From Cloeon dipterum (lineage: Eukaryota > Arthropoda > Insecta > Ephemeroptera > Baetidae), in NCBI RefSeq assembly GCF_949628265.1, contig NC_088786.1, positions 29,409,681 through 29,473,680 on the forward strand: a stretch of 64,000 nt of DNA, read 5' to 3'. The notes beneath the pieces are model-generated. The model saw nothing but the letters and a program-made list of their open reading frames with translations. It was not told the DNA's origin and made no database searches. Below, piece by piece: positions 1 to 12,768 of this stretch. Numbering within the stretch: position 1 is the stretch's first letter; each line of letters begins with the position of its first letter. Position numbers and translations under genes: made by a program.

Positions 1-3000
1 AAAAATCTGCTGCTAAAGTGTTTCGTAAGTGCGTGAGTAAATACAGGCAGGGACAAAAGCAATTAGAGAGCAGGCGCTGCTAAAAGCAATTCGAGATCAA
101 ATCGGCGTCAACAGCCTCTCACCTGTCGCAATATTGTGCGTAAATCGAGCGGACGAGGTGGAATTTTCAATTTCCTAACTTATTTCATCAGTGCGCACTC
201 GGGTTTTACGGGCAAAAGCACCTGTACCGCGTTCGTTCCTCGTGCTAAAGCTGCGCACACTTGAATACATCTGGCGTTTCCACAGCACCGAGTATTAGGG
301 TCAGGTACGGACTGGAAATCCAAATCTGAACCTACCTAATTCTCGTGTCTTAAATAATGGCCATTCCATTTAGTTTAAAATAAATTTGGTAAATAAATGT
401 TGAATTAAAAATCAATATTCTAATTTAATCCTTCTTTAGTAAAAAACCCTGAACCGTTATTGAAATGGGCCCCTATCGTTTTTATATTTTTATAAGGATT
501 TTAAAAATAATACAATACTTATAAACAACCATTATAAGTTTATAGGATATTAAACGTATTCAGAGCAGCCAAACGATTTTTTTGATTTATTATTGCTTTT
601 TGGTGCGGTTATTTGTCAAAGTGACAGTTTTAAGAATAATTCCAAATTTTATCTTCTTATTTTTTCATGATTAAAACGAGTCCGGTCCAAAGTCCGTACC
701 TAGAACAAGTTGCAAACAGCCGTTCTGCAGTCGCAATACAATGTTTTGGCGCGAGCGTTAATGGTGTGTTGAGTTTTCTCAGCGCGGCGGTGGCGGGTCT
801 TTTATCCGCGCGTTTGACCAGCACCTAGCCCACCCTCGACTTTTAATTAATGTGAGTCGAAGCGTGCGGTGGCAGCCGACAAAACTTTCCTCTCCGCGCG
901 CTGGCAGCCGTTACTATTTTTGTTTCTGTTTGCATCAACAAACTTGGGACAAAGTAGCAAAGTTGCTCGCCGCCTTTTCCGTTCGCTATCCCGTTTGTGC
1001 GAGTGTCCGAGGCAAGCGCCGTAATCAGCGCGCCTCTTTGAGAAAATGACTTTTCCACCTCTGTCCTCAACAGTTTCTTACTTTTGTTTCTCCAGTGAGC
1101 GTGACGAAATTTCCAAGTAAATATATTAGCGTTGCTGGAACAAGGTCTTTGCTCCTTGTTCCAAACTGTTAACTTTAGACAAAAGTTGGCTCAGTCGCTA
1201 ATATTAAAAAAATTCTTTCTTCCGTTTGAAAACTTCTTATGTGGGCAAAAACAACGAGAAAAATTTAATTGAAAATCTGGTGCCCACAGGACAAAACATT
1301 TATTTTTAGTGTAAGATATACGACAAAAAGATGATGTAGGAAACGTATAAGTTTGCAATACTGGTTGGCTTCTCTGCCTTTTTACCGGATTTTAGATTTC
1401 ATTGCAAACAGAGAAGGTTGAATTATGGAGGACGCAGCGCAAAAAGAGTTACATACACACGACGCAAAATTGCAGCCGCGGCGCGGAACTCCTGTCTGGC
1501 AATAAGTTGGCACAGATATAATGCCTTCCATCGCGGCTTTAAGCTGGAGCTGAGCATTTCAAAATACGCGGCGAGTTCTCTTTCAGAGACGCACTGCTGG
1601 AAAAAGTTAAAACCGAGAGGAGGATTATGCAAAAGCTAGAACAATGGTTCGCGAAATATGCAGCGCATCGTAAACGGACTCAACGCGAGTGAGAAATTGT
1701 TTTCCAGCAGGGCTGATGTGAGTGGAGCGAGATGCCGGTTCCAGAGGAGATGAATATTCAATATAGGGAGTACGTCGGTTTTAAAAGTACGCAAGTGGAG
1801 CAACCGCAAAGCTGACTTTTTATTCAAAGCGTTGCAACTGCTCTCGTTTGCTTTCCTACCATTCATAAAAGTTGAACTAAAACTGAGTGTTTTCGTTATG
1901 TATTTGTGCCTTTTAAACATATTGCAAAATGAATAGCAAATTCATATTGGGTTTTGCACAAACATTTTCAATATGCTGCCCTTTTTACAGTCAGACAAGT
2001 ATCCCCCTATATTCGAGGAATTTTTGTAAACGAAACCATCAATTTGGGTTAATTTAGTTCCTTGAAAGAAAAAAAATATGAAATTAGAAGCTAACAAAAA
2101 GGTTGAGGGTAAGAGATAATCCTTGTGCAGCAGCAGCAAAATCAAATGTATGATTCATTTTCGGAAAACACTCTGGTATTGAATGCGTTTACTAATAATA
2201 GAGGGGCCCACATGACTTTCGAAAAACAAATATGTATCAGCGATCTGTCCAATCTGAGCACAGGAGCTGCAGCTAGGGAACATCGCCGCCGCGTATAAAT
2301 TGCAGTTCTTTGTCTCGGGCGTACAGAGCACGCTCACATAATTTCTTGGCGGATGAAACGCTTAATCTTGAGGGATCAGCAAAATGGTAATGAGAAGAGC
2401 GAGTAGCCGGCGGCGGCCAGAAGGGACAGAGGTGGTCGTCCAGCTTATTATTATGATATTTACAAAGGCCCTGATAAAGTCCTGCCGGGACCAGCCGCAG
2501 AGCAGCTGATGCCTTTTTGCGCGCGAGATAATGGAAAAGGGCTGAAGGAGGCGAAACAAATTTACGAGCCCCCGACCCAATGAAGCAGTCTTAAATGGAG
2601 AGCCACTTTTCTCGTCGTCGTCGTCGTGTGTGTGTGTGTGTGATTCAGGCTGAGGTCATCGCAGTAAGAAAAACGAACGGCTACAATTTCCCTACACCGC
2701 CGAGCAAAAAGCGGCTTTTCGTCTGGGAGGGCGAACGATGCTTGGTCGGCCGTATGTTTCCTCGTCCCCTGGCCGTCGACAAAAGAAAGGGAATGCACTA
2801 CATTATTCTGTTTATAAAGCTCGCTCGTAGATTTTTCCATCTGCGGAAAGATGTGGCAATGCGTTTTTTGGCCTTTCTTAGAATAAATAAAGCAACGATG
2901 ATGTCTGTTGTTGCCGCAAAGCAAAATAAACACCAATGTTTATGTGCGTCATTTCTCTGGATTCAGTGGGTGTTTCCTCGTCTCGCAATGCAAACACCAG

Positions 3001-6000
3001 TTTTGCTGGACTTTTTCATATCCCCAACGTTTCCCGGAATCTTGTTTAGATGCCAAATGTGTGTGTAACATTATTGAAGAAGAATCGAAATGCTTAGTAA
3101 ATGCTTTCGTCATACCAAGACGAGACTCAATTTCGATTATATTTTATTTCAATCGACAAAATCACGAGGAACAAATGCAACACCATTCTCTGCAGAAGAT
3201 TTATTTATAAGAGTTTTTATTTTACATTCCTGGAAAAGTAATTTTGATTAGACAAGGAATTACAAGAAAGACGAGCTTTGATCAATGTCTTTGCACCATA
3301 TTAATTTTTCCAGCTTCCAATGCTCCCTTTTGCTTTGATCATAAATACAAATTTTGTTTTATATGGCAGCGAAATTTTTCAATGTTTTGTTTTGAGGAAA
3401 AATCCATTCGTGTTTTATTTCAAACTACTGTGTATATAATTTAGTGTGGTTCCATTTCGAATTTAATTAATCGTTCGTTTCAGACGAAGGTGTCTTGCAA
3501 TGTAAATTAAAGACGGTGAAAACGACGTGACAAACAGCATGTTTGTACCATTACAGCACGAATGCAGCAGAAAGGTAAATGTGCATTTGCACGAGAGAGC
3601 AAGGAAGTCAGCAGCGGACGTTAATTGAGAAATACGGCAGTCGCTGGTTCGTTCGCAGCAGCAGCTAGAAAAATACAAAAGATTTTTTTGCCATAAGCAT
3701 TGCGAATTAAATAAAATGTACCGACCATGTGAGTTTGTAACGCATTTATTTGTTGCGAGCAGAAAACTAACTTGGTCGCACGCCGTTGTTAGCTATAGTA
3801 GTAAAAAGTCGGGCAACGGTAGAAAGAAAAGATAACAATAATATCATCTTGCTGAGCGCCTTTTTGCCCCTCTATTTGCATGCCTGCATTAATGAGCCGC
3901 GTAAAAAGTTGAACAAACTGCTGTCTAATTCTTTGTTCCAGACCTTTATACCCAGCGTTTTGCAGGTGGGTTTCAATTCGACACTCTACAACATCTGCAT
4001 ATACGTTGAGCTTAGATGAGAGAAAAAAAACATAGTCCCTATTTTCAGATCCAAAAGAGTTCAGTTGAAAGGAAAGCATTCCCCAATTATTTAGGTACGC
4101 TGCGGTTTTGTATGTTGATGTCCACATGCAGATGAGTTTATGGGTTGTATAAATTGGTCAGAACGCTCTCAAATGTAAAATTGGAATCCCTCTTTTACCC
4201 CTGAATTTTTTATGCTTTGAATTACCTCGTGTAAAATTCCGGCTGCAAATGAAGTGTGTAGAATTGATGGAGCCATTTCAACGAGCAGCCGATAATTTAT
4301 CGCGATAAATGCATTGTTTGCAGCGCTCGTAAATTTTTTTGCGCTATTCCATCGAGTCAACTCACATTTTGAGAGCCGCTTTTGCGTGCGTCCAATCGAC
4401 ACAAATTGCACTCTCCCAAGAGCAGCCATGTGTGTGCACGGAAGCGTGATTAGTGCATATACTGCCCGCCCGACAAATTGGGCTTTGGGCAATTTCGCTC
4501 AGTGTTTTGAGATAGGCAAGCGGGTTACTTCGTGGTAAAGCACTACATACTTAAAAAACTGATTTTTTACTAGAGAAAAAGTTTATGGGCAAATAATGTA
4601 AAGAAACGGTTTTGAACACCAATGCAATTTGCTGGTATTATCTGTTGAGGATCGAAATGCATAATAGAAAAAAATTAATCGCACAAAATGTTGAGTTTTT
4701 ATGAAATATAAATATTGGTAGATTCTAATACATTGTTGTGATTTTTTTAATTAAAAATATTATCAAAATTTCTTATAAAATGTAGTCGACTTTAAAATTT
4801 AAAAGTAAATTTATAAACTAATATTTGTCAGTTATCTCCAGGATATAAATTACTGACCACAAAATGACCTATATCTTGGAAAATTCAATTACCTTCTTGT
4901 CTGTCCCATACCCTGATTCTTTGAATCAAAAAATCATTCATGGAGTGATAGTGGTTCATTTTGGAAGACATATATTCAATAACCAAAAAACGAGGGGATG
5001 GCAAAAATGCCTATTAGCATGAAGACCAATCTCCCCTGTCAAGAGCTCAGCAAAAATTCATGGTGCTGGTGGAAACAAATTTCAAGTCATTTTTGACTTG
5101 TTACGTTTGGCGGTGCAAAAACTGTGATACAGAAAAAGAAATTCGGCACGTCGCATATAAAAAAGTCCAATCAAACTTTATCTCTCTCTGCCTCTCTTGA
5201 AAGATAACAAACGAAATGAATTTTTGTCGCAAAAAAGCGGCGACGAAGGATGGCAGTGGAGTGGCGGGCGAAACGGTAATGGGGTGGAGAGAAGCGCAGG
5301 GACAAGATTCATTCGTCCGTTCACCCTCTTTTGTTTGGAATTCTGCTCGAGCGGAGAAATTGTGCACCGCGAAACAAGGACATTTGATATTTTAACCATC
5401 AATTTTTATCTCTAGGCAACGGAATTGCTCGTGATTCACAGCTCATATTTTGTTCAGGAAATTGGAATTTTAATCGAAAATTGATTTCAAGGAGTTTTAG
5501 GTGGACGAGACTTGAGCACGGTATTAATTTACACAATCAGGACGTACCCGCAACTTTTTAATGGAGCTAGTGAACATGCTAGGAATGATCGACAGCGCAA
5601 TTTTTTCAGGATCTATTATTCATAAAATTTAACATACGTTTTTCGCTCATTCACATATAGAGTTAGGAAAATAACTTTTCAAGATCCTACACTGAATGGA
5701 TCATGAATAAATTTTCTCCCAAACGTTGCTCATCCTCCTTTCAAGCATAAAAATAAGAAAAATATTTCAGGTACGTATATTGAGTTTTATAACATTTATT
5801 TGATTCGGGTAATTGTATGATATTTAAACCAGAACCAACATGCATGCACCTAAAGGATGTGTGAAAACGACCGCAATAAGGCGTGCAATCTGACTTGGAA
5901 CGAGATAAAAGGTTCAAGGGGCGGCACCTCGAGGCGGATTTTTCCGTGTCGGCTCATGATTAATATTGTGCCGACGGCTGGAAATTAACGGCGGGGGGCG

Positions 6001-6700
6001 TGCTGCTTTGTTTCGCCCCTGCTTGGACCTAAAGTGCTTAAATTAAGCAAGCCATATTTTAATTAGGCGTGCCAGCGTGCTAAATTCACAGTTTGTATGC
6101 ATGCAAATACGCAGCTGCGCGCGAGGCGAACATCTCCATGATGTGACTAATTAGACGGGCGCTGCTCTGCGTGCGCGCTGAACGCAACACTCTCGCGCGT
6201 CTAATCTAATCAACCGCCGCACAACCTGCGTGGCCTTCTTGCATTATGTCTCCCGCCGAGATAGCGACCTTGCTGCATGCGCACTTCTACTCGAGACGCT
6301 CCGCATGACGGCCAGAGGAAAATTAAACCTTTTTCCCTAAAAATTTCTTGAACTTGGACACGCAATCTGCAAGTTAACAATTTTTGTAAAAGTGATATTC
6401 AGCTTCAATTTACAAATGACAACAGTTGAAGAATGAGATGCAATTAAAAGGAAAAAATGGATTATCATTAAGCTTCTAGTCTTACAGCATATTATATATT
6501 CTCTATTCTCTATTGAAGTAAGATGATGTGTAAATTTAACTAAGCCATTCTTGTTTCATTCAAAAACAGCAATTTCACCCATAATTTTTATCATCCTCCA
6601 TTCCCCAGAACTTAAAAAATGGGTTAAGTGTTTTAGTAGAGTATTTTAAAATCTGATGCACCTGTCATAGCTCTATTTAACATTTGACGCTCCAAGTCGT
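1..6700. other. Non-coding stretch, left end
   Basis: I see no supported exon here. The open frames are short, low in complexity or biased in composition, and none resembles a known family. The stretch alternates AT-rich sequence (for example 4560-4860) with GC-richer patches (780-1050, 5870-6300). A TATAAAT motif at about 2301 lies in a GC-rich context, but no convincing exon follows it. The segment is intergenic or intronic. Confidence 0.6.
2612..2642. repeat. TCG then TG microsatellite
   Basis: Five TCG triplets run directly into about eight TG dinucleotides. This is a compound simple repeat in non-coding DNA. It generates Arg- or Val-rich runs in the overlapping chance frames. Confidence 0.85.
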
Positions 6701-7090
6701 TGGCTCGCATTGTTGAGCGCATAATATGCTTTGCGTGCACTTGCAATGTGAGAATCTGAACGATGTTTGGGGGTCAAGTGTGGGCTGATATGTGATTCTC
6801 TTGCATCTCAAGGACGAGTCCAGTGAGATTTGGGAGATTGTTTTCGGCAGTCCGATTCACTACACTTGCTAATTGATGCGTGAATCAATTTCACGGGACG
6901 AATGTCAATAAAAGACCTCGGTGCGAGGCAGGAACACGAGCTGGTCCTTTTCTTGACTGGGCTTCCTCAAATGAGTCCCGTGCGCCCATGTTATTCGTTG
7001 GCGACGTTATTGACACGGATCGAGTTTTCGCGAATAGTTCACTATCAGGGGGTTGCCCATCTTGAAAGAAGTGAACCGATAAAAATCAAT
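6701..7090 (+). repeat. Dispersed repeat, copy 1
   Basis: This segment is related, in the same orientation, to 53233-53555. Matching blocks occur in the same order in both: TGGCTC(G/C)CATTGTTGAG at the left end, GGGCTGAT, GACGAGTCCA, TGCGTGAA, then CAATAAAAGACC followed by (C/T)GGTGCG and GAGCTGG, TTATTCGTT, and CCATCT with GATAAAAA at the right end. The copies differ by many substitutions and small indels, so the duplication is old. I see no open frame shared by both, no clear terminal inverted repeat and no poly(A) tail. It may be a degraded SINE or MITE, or a duplicated non-coding element. Confidence 0.65.
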
Positions 7091-7589
7091 ACCTGTAGTA
7101 GTTCAGGGGCGAGATCCTGCCGTTTTGTTGTTAGCCAACAATTGTCAGCGGTTTGAATTATTGTAATTTGGCATTATTGTCAGTCAAACGGTACTGAAAC
7201 GGGTCGTTTAATAGTCGATTCAAAGGGGTGAGTTCAACCGTCATTTTAAGCAAAAGAATTTGTTATTCTTTATTGTGAAACTAATTCAGTTTTGTTGTTT
7301 GATTTGTGTCGGATTTCAACTGTAAACCATTTCATGAACCAAATTTTTCATTTGAATTTATCGGTCTTCATTATTTCAACCTCTCATCCCTCAAAGACCT
7401 CCAAGTCCGTTGCCCGGTTATTTCTCATGTCTTGAGTATAAATCTTGAGTTTGTGAATATCAAATGAAATACGCTTTTCCGGTAGAAACCACTAACCAAA
7501 GAAGCGACCTTTTCATCCCGTCAATTTGCTTATTGGTTCATTTAAAATATTCAACGATGGAAAGGTCCAGACGAACACCCGCCTTTTAC

Positions 7590-7764
7590 CCTCGTTATCC
7601 AGCAGCCTCTCTTTGTCCTGATTAAATCCGCTCGTGATGGGCACGGGCTGACATAATTGAAGTAGAACTGCAATGCCATTCAGTAGCCAGAGAGTTGCTA
7701 ACAAACAAGCGAAGCCGGCTTCACTCCATAGATTAGAAGGCCTCCCCACGTTGAATGGGACAAA
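7590..7764 (-). CDS. Possible internal exon with one membrane helix
   Basis: On the minus strand an acceptor (GTACAG) at 7767-7765 precedes an open segment that ends at a GTAAAA donor after 7590, 175 nt in all. The frame reads FVPFNVGRPSNLWSEAG, then a strongly hydrophobic segment (ACLLATLWLLNGIAVLLQL), then a polar tail ending near ERLLDNEG. The amino-acid mix is more protein-like than the surrounding open frames, and the hydrophobic stretch has the length of a transmembrane helix. I do not recognise the family and found no partner exons nearby. It could be chance. A conserved match in a related species would settle it. Confidence 0.25.
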
Positions 7765-7799
7765 CTGTACGCACACATTATTTACAAAATGCAAATCCA

Positions 7800-8340
7800 G
7801 CACCTAGTCTGCCCACACAGCAGAAAACGTGCAAACGCAAACCCACTGGGAATTTATCAATACACAGGAAGCGATGAAGCTACCTCTGTCATTTTCAAAA
7901 GGGATTATCTTTGTTTAATCAACACAGTAGTGGAAAATTAATGAAACAAATTTAGTTTGGCTTATATCATTTACACGAAAACCACACTATTTATACACCA
8001 TTCTTCATTCTTAATATTTAACACTGCTGGATTGATGTACAATATGTAACTTGTTTTTAGTCTTGCTTCTATCTTTACTTAGTGATGATTTTTTCATAGG
8101 CGTTATGCCCTTTCCGGATTTTTATTTTTGAATTAATAACAAATAATTGATTTTTTGAGGTTAGGAGTGGCTGCATAGAAGTCAAAAGACGCTTTTGCTT
8201 TTTTCTGGACGGACCAATTTCCTAGAAACGATTTCCAAATTTATACAGCATGCAGTGGAAAAGTAGCCTGGAAAAAAGCCGCTTGAGTATGCGAGCGGGA
8301 GTGTTTACAAGCAATGGAGCGGTGCATAGAGGGATAGGGG

Positions 8341-8372
<32 letters not shown>

Positions 8373-10180
8373 CATGTACCTTACATATTATTATTGCCGC
8401 TTTGGGAGCGGACAAGGAAAGCCTTTTTTCCTTATTGCAACTCTTTTATTGCATGCCAGCATAAGTTAAAATTATCACGTGCTGCTTTCTTTTCCGACCG
8501 CCACATTGAAACATTGATCGAGCAATCCACTTATCATTAAAGCGTAGCAAATCATGGAAAGCAGCCATAAATAAGTGGATCACCACTCTGCGGCCGGACG
8601 GAAGCCGAGGGAACGGTGGCGCAGCTTTATGTCCTATTTTCCTCACACAGTCGATCTTATCTGAGAACCGTGCTGGTTCAAAATGTGCTCTAACACTTTC
8701 CCTCGCACCTGTGCTGCTTCCTTGGAGGACCGACGAGGGCATAATATTGGTATTTTTGATCTTCACTTTACTGCTTCGCTTCCTACAATGGCTTTAATTA
8801 TTCAAAATCATTAAACATATTACAAGCATGAAGTTAAATTGTGTAACAAAAAAATCATTAAATTCTTTGCCTGTTCAAATAATTGCTATAAATGGTTAAA
8901 AAATTTCAACTATGGCAAATAATGGCATCCCTCACTATATTTGAGCAGAGAACGAATTAATAATTAGTATCATGCTTGTCATTATATCGGAAATCAATAA
9001 ATCTTTCACTGTTCACTACAGGTTTAAATATATATGAAAATTTCAGTCCTTATCTTTTTTGTACCTGTTTTTAAATTTTAAGTTGCTCCCATGAAAACAA
9101 ATAATCAAAATCCATGTTCATTTTATTGATTAACCACTAGGGAGAAAAATTGGCTGCTTCCATGTATAAAAAACCCTGAAGCACATGAGATACATTTCAG
9201 TATTAAATAAACCTCTCTAACAAAAAGAATAGCCTGAGGGCAAGAAACAGATGAGAAACGACTGCTGCTCTCGAACGCGGAGATGATGATTTTCGGTGGC
9301 AAAAACACGGCAGCACATGCGTCAAGGCTCGCAGCACGCGGTAAAAAAACTGTCTGCAACAGCCAAACGCGGCAATAAATTTTTGATAACTTCATAAAAA
9401 GCTGCAGTGGCTGTATTACGACTGCAGTCTCGCACTCTCACTTATTGTTGGAACAATGCATTAGGGCCGTGGAAACATGGCCAAGTTCAGCTTATAAATC
9501 ACCCGACGCGGAGAACTCTCTCGAAAAACGCTAGCCAATAAATTACACCCAGCCTAATATCACTAATCAAATAAATCTCGTCTCGGGTCTTTTGTCTCGA
9601 CCGATTAATTTATTATTTGTTCCCGCATGCAGCAGCTGGGAGAGCAGGCTATTCGAATTTTGACACGCTAGAGAGTCCGCGAAAAATTGTTGCTGCCTGT
9701 GTTTCGGGGCCAAAGCGCTCCGACCCATAAATCTAGCGCACTTTGCAAATGGTAACAAGTGCGCGATCGCGCTGTGTCTATATGCAAATATCTGGCTCGG
9801 AGATGCCAATATCCAGACGCGCGGCACCATTCCGTGCTCACTTATCGTTATTTATGAATTGCCTTTAAATCAGTTGCCGCCACCGTCGACGTGAGCACCG
9901 CGCAGAAAAGCAATTTCCTCTCGCTAAAGGTTCGTGTCTTTGCGAAGATCAGTGCGGAGACGAGGGCCTTAAATGAAACCGTGTGTCGATGCAACACCAC
10001 TTTCCCAACAATAGAAGGCTACATTTGAATAAGATACCGGCTGCTGAAAAAATGTATGTTATATTTTTAGTATCACAATTATTATTATTATGGTTCCGCA
10101 GAGCTATTTTTCCCAATACATTGCCATATATATAGACATAATTAGAATATGAACATAAAATTTAAAAGAGAGGGGAGAGG
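7800..10180. other. Non-coding stretch
   Basis: No exon is supported here. The stretch holds one GA microsatellite (8344-8372), AT-rich sequence at 7900-8150 and 8770-9120, and a GC-richer block at about 9240-10010 without a recognisable product. Confidence 0.6.
8344..8372. repeat. (GA)n microsatellite
   Basis: About 14 perfect GA dinucleotides. Read as protein it gives an Arg-Glu run in a chance frame. Confidence 0.9.
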
Positions 10181-10189
10181 GTTTTCTTT

Positions 10190-10360
10190 TGAGAAACAGT
10201 TCTTTTAAAAATTCTTTAAATGCACTTAAGTTTTCGTTCAGACACAGATTCGGTGGGAGGTCATCCCACAGGCGGTAGCTTTTAACTTGAAAACTGTTTT
10301 CGGGCACTTAAAACGGGGCTTACAGTTTCAATCGATGCGCTCTTGTCCTGCGAAACAGGT
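10190..10360 (-). mobile_element. LINE relic: reverse transcriptase C-terminal end
   Basis: On the minus strand one frame reads RRTRAHRLKL, two stop codons (TAA), then VPENSFQVKSYRLWDDLPPN and further LSAFKEFLKELF. This is the typical C-terminal pattern of non-LTR retrotransposon polyproteins (CR1/Jockey-like): a basic R-S/T-R stretch, then a W-(D/N)-x-LP motif, then an F-K-x-x(L/V)K-x-x(L/F) tail. The two in-frame stops and the absence of any upstream reverse transcriptase or endonuclease sequence show a dead 5'-truncated fragment. The exact LINE clade cannot be set from so short a piece. Confidence 0.55.
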
Positions 10361-10369
10361 TAACATCAT

Positions 10370-12740
10370 ACATAGTGGTTACAAGAGGGCTCAAATAAGG
10401 TTGACTATTTTTGCACATAATTTTGTGTCTGTTTTATAATTTCTGTTTTAAATATTGCAAGAATAACCTAGAAATGAAAAATAAGTGCAAATTGCGCTAA
10501 ACGCACGTTAAAAAATTTAGCATATGTACACGAAAAACTACACCAAGAATTAAAAAAAAAACAGTACGATGAAAATATTTAAAAATTATTTTAATAAATA
10601 CAAACAAGTGTATCTACTGCAGGGTCGAATGCTCAGAAACACTTTGTGCAGTTGCAAGCTTCCGTCCTCCCACACGATGTCTCAATTCCAAATTCTCTGA
10701 TAATGATGGGAGGCAATAAAAGTTCGGCAAGCGATCCTCGATCCTTGTTTTCATTGATTAACTTAAGCCCGGCTGCAAACTTCAATCAAATCGAGAGGTG
10801 GCTGCAATCCTGGTCGGAACAGGCTGGCTAAGCAGCAACGTTGAGTACAAACAGCCTGCAAACGCCGGAGTGGATTATTCGACCACTCTTGGCCGGAAAC
10901 TTTATGGTTAGTTGTTAGTTAGAAAAGTTATAGGTCGCTGGGTCTTCGGGTTCGCAGCAAAACTCGCTCGGACGATGCAGCAGAGAAAGCATGTTTAATT
11001 CGAAGCAGCTTGTTTATTCTTGTAGGCGAGTTTGCCTGCTTAGTTGCTGCCCAAGAAACGCCGTTTTCACTCGCAGCGCGGACAATTAGCAGCGGTTTGA
11101 CTCGCAGCCTGCCTCTCGGAACAACGGCTGCAAATTAAAACGGAATTTCCGTAAGAACCATCGGATAGAGTCAATATTTGTTTCTCGAGCTGGTGCTTTC
11201 AACCTCTACAGAAGATCCTCTTGAAAGAAGCTCGTAATGATTAGAGCCAGTGTGAGGCAATCTGTTGTACGCGAGTGATGTGCCAGTTGCATACTCAGCA
11301 TTTTCAAGGCGTTCTGAATGTGGGTTAATTGACCGTTAGATATCATGCAGACACAAAAAAGCCAGGATTTCAAAACAGGAAAAAATAAACCGTGGATATA
11401 TATTTCAACATTGAAACTCCGGTTCAATCTGCAAGATCTTAAACAGCTGGTTCTCTATGAAATATTAAAAATTTCAAACGTTTCTATTACAACCAGAGAG
11501 TTCTTGTTACATTAATAACTATTTTAAACACACAGGGAAAAATAATCCAGACACCAAAGAGAAAATTAGTTTATAAATTGGTTGACGGTAAATAATCCTT
11601 CACTTAGCGAGCTTAATTAAAGTAAATGAGAATTCCACTTTAAATTCCATATATTACAATTTATCTTAGCTCTTAAATTACTGCAGAGGGAAAACAAGAG
11701 TACGCCATAAATTTGTATCCCCGATCCGCTCATTTGCGATAGAGAGTCGAATTTGCATACGCTCACGCATCGCCACAGTGGAAACGGGTGCGCTGATACC
11801 TTGTACTTTGCTGCAGAAATAATCTCTGGTCCTTTGCATATCAGGCATTAATTCGATTTTAATTATACCCTTTGGGTCGGCAGCTGGGTTTATAAAGCAG
11901 AGAGTTATCCCTTTCTGGTCTCCTTCGCTATCTGCGGTCAACGCTTGGTTGCATGCTTTGGGGACATCGGCGCAGAAACAAACGGTCGCAACATAATGTC
12001 AGAAACACACTCCCCTCACATGTGAAAAGTTGTTTTCCGCTGATTAGCATAAGTATGCCGCGCGCACCGGCAGTGATTCATCGCGGCGATGAAAAGGAAT
12101 TTTCGATCTCTCTCGCACGTGCAACGATGGTATTTTATATTAATAAAGAAGCACATTTATTGCCGTTATTATAGAATACAAGGGCTGACAGAGGGCTTGA
12201 TACATTCATTTCGTCGGCCATAATGGTGTCCAGCACACACGCTGACAACGCTAGCTGCCCCGTTAAACTCCGCTTTGCATGTTTGCTGGTCATTCCGCCT
12301 GCTTGTGTAATGAATGCATTTCCTCACGCCAGTCCAAATTAAGCAACTTGATCACCCTGGGGCCGCCTTTTTCAGCCATTGTGCTCGCGGCTGATTGAGA
12401 AGGCAGTGGTGGCGAAATTGGACGAGGCTGCATGTGTGCTCTACAAATGGCTTCGTAGATTGAGTTGCGCTGCTTGATTTAGTTCTAAACCTTAAGTAAT
12501 GAGTTTTTACAGACCAAAATCTCTTCCGTCTAGCGATATCAACTAACTTTCCAGCTAAAATTACTTTTATACGATTTTCTTGGTTCAGTATTGTAGTGAT
12601 CTCATTGCCAAAATTAAAATTTGTAAATTTTAAGTAGTAAAAATAAATTGTTTTTGCTTATTAAACATCTCAAATTCATGTTTCAGAAAGAAATATAATT
12701 ATTAATTTTGCTGGAGTGAACTAATTCATTTCATTTAAAC
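10370..12740. other. Non-coding stretch
   Basis: No exon is supported here. The sequence is mixed, with AT-rich blocks at 10430-10620 and 11450-11660. It separates the LINE relic from the 3' end of the C-type lectin gene. Confidence 0.6.
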
Positions 12741-12749
12741 GGAAATGAC

Positions 12750-12755
12750 TTTATT
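12750..12755 (-). terminator. Poly(A) signal of the C-type lectin gene
   Basis: AATAAA on the minus strand, starting 13 nt after the TAA stop codon at 12769. The very short 3' UTR fits a compact gene. Confidence 0.6.
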
Positions 12756-12768
12756 GAATCAGCATTGG

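Noticed and set aside
2595-3068. 157-codon open frame on the plus strand
   Set aside because: It begins in the TCG/TG microsatellite and shows no domain, signal peptide or conserved pattern.
5905-5940. GGTTCAAGG box as a possible tRNA B box
   Set aside because: No matching A box, anticodon arm or acceptor stem could be drawn around it.
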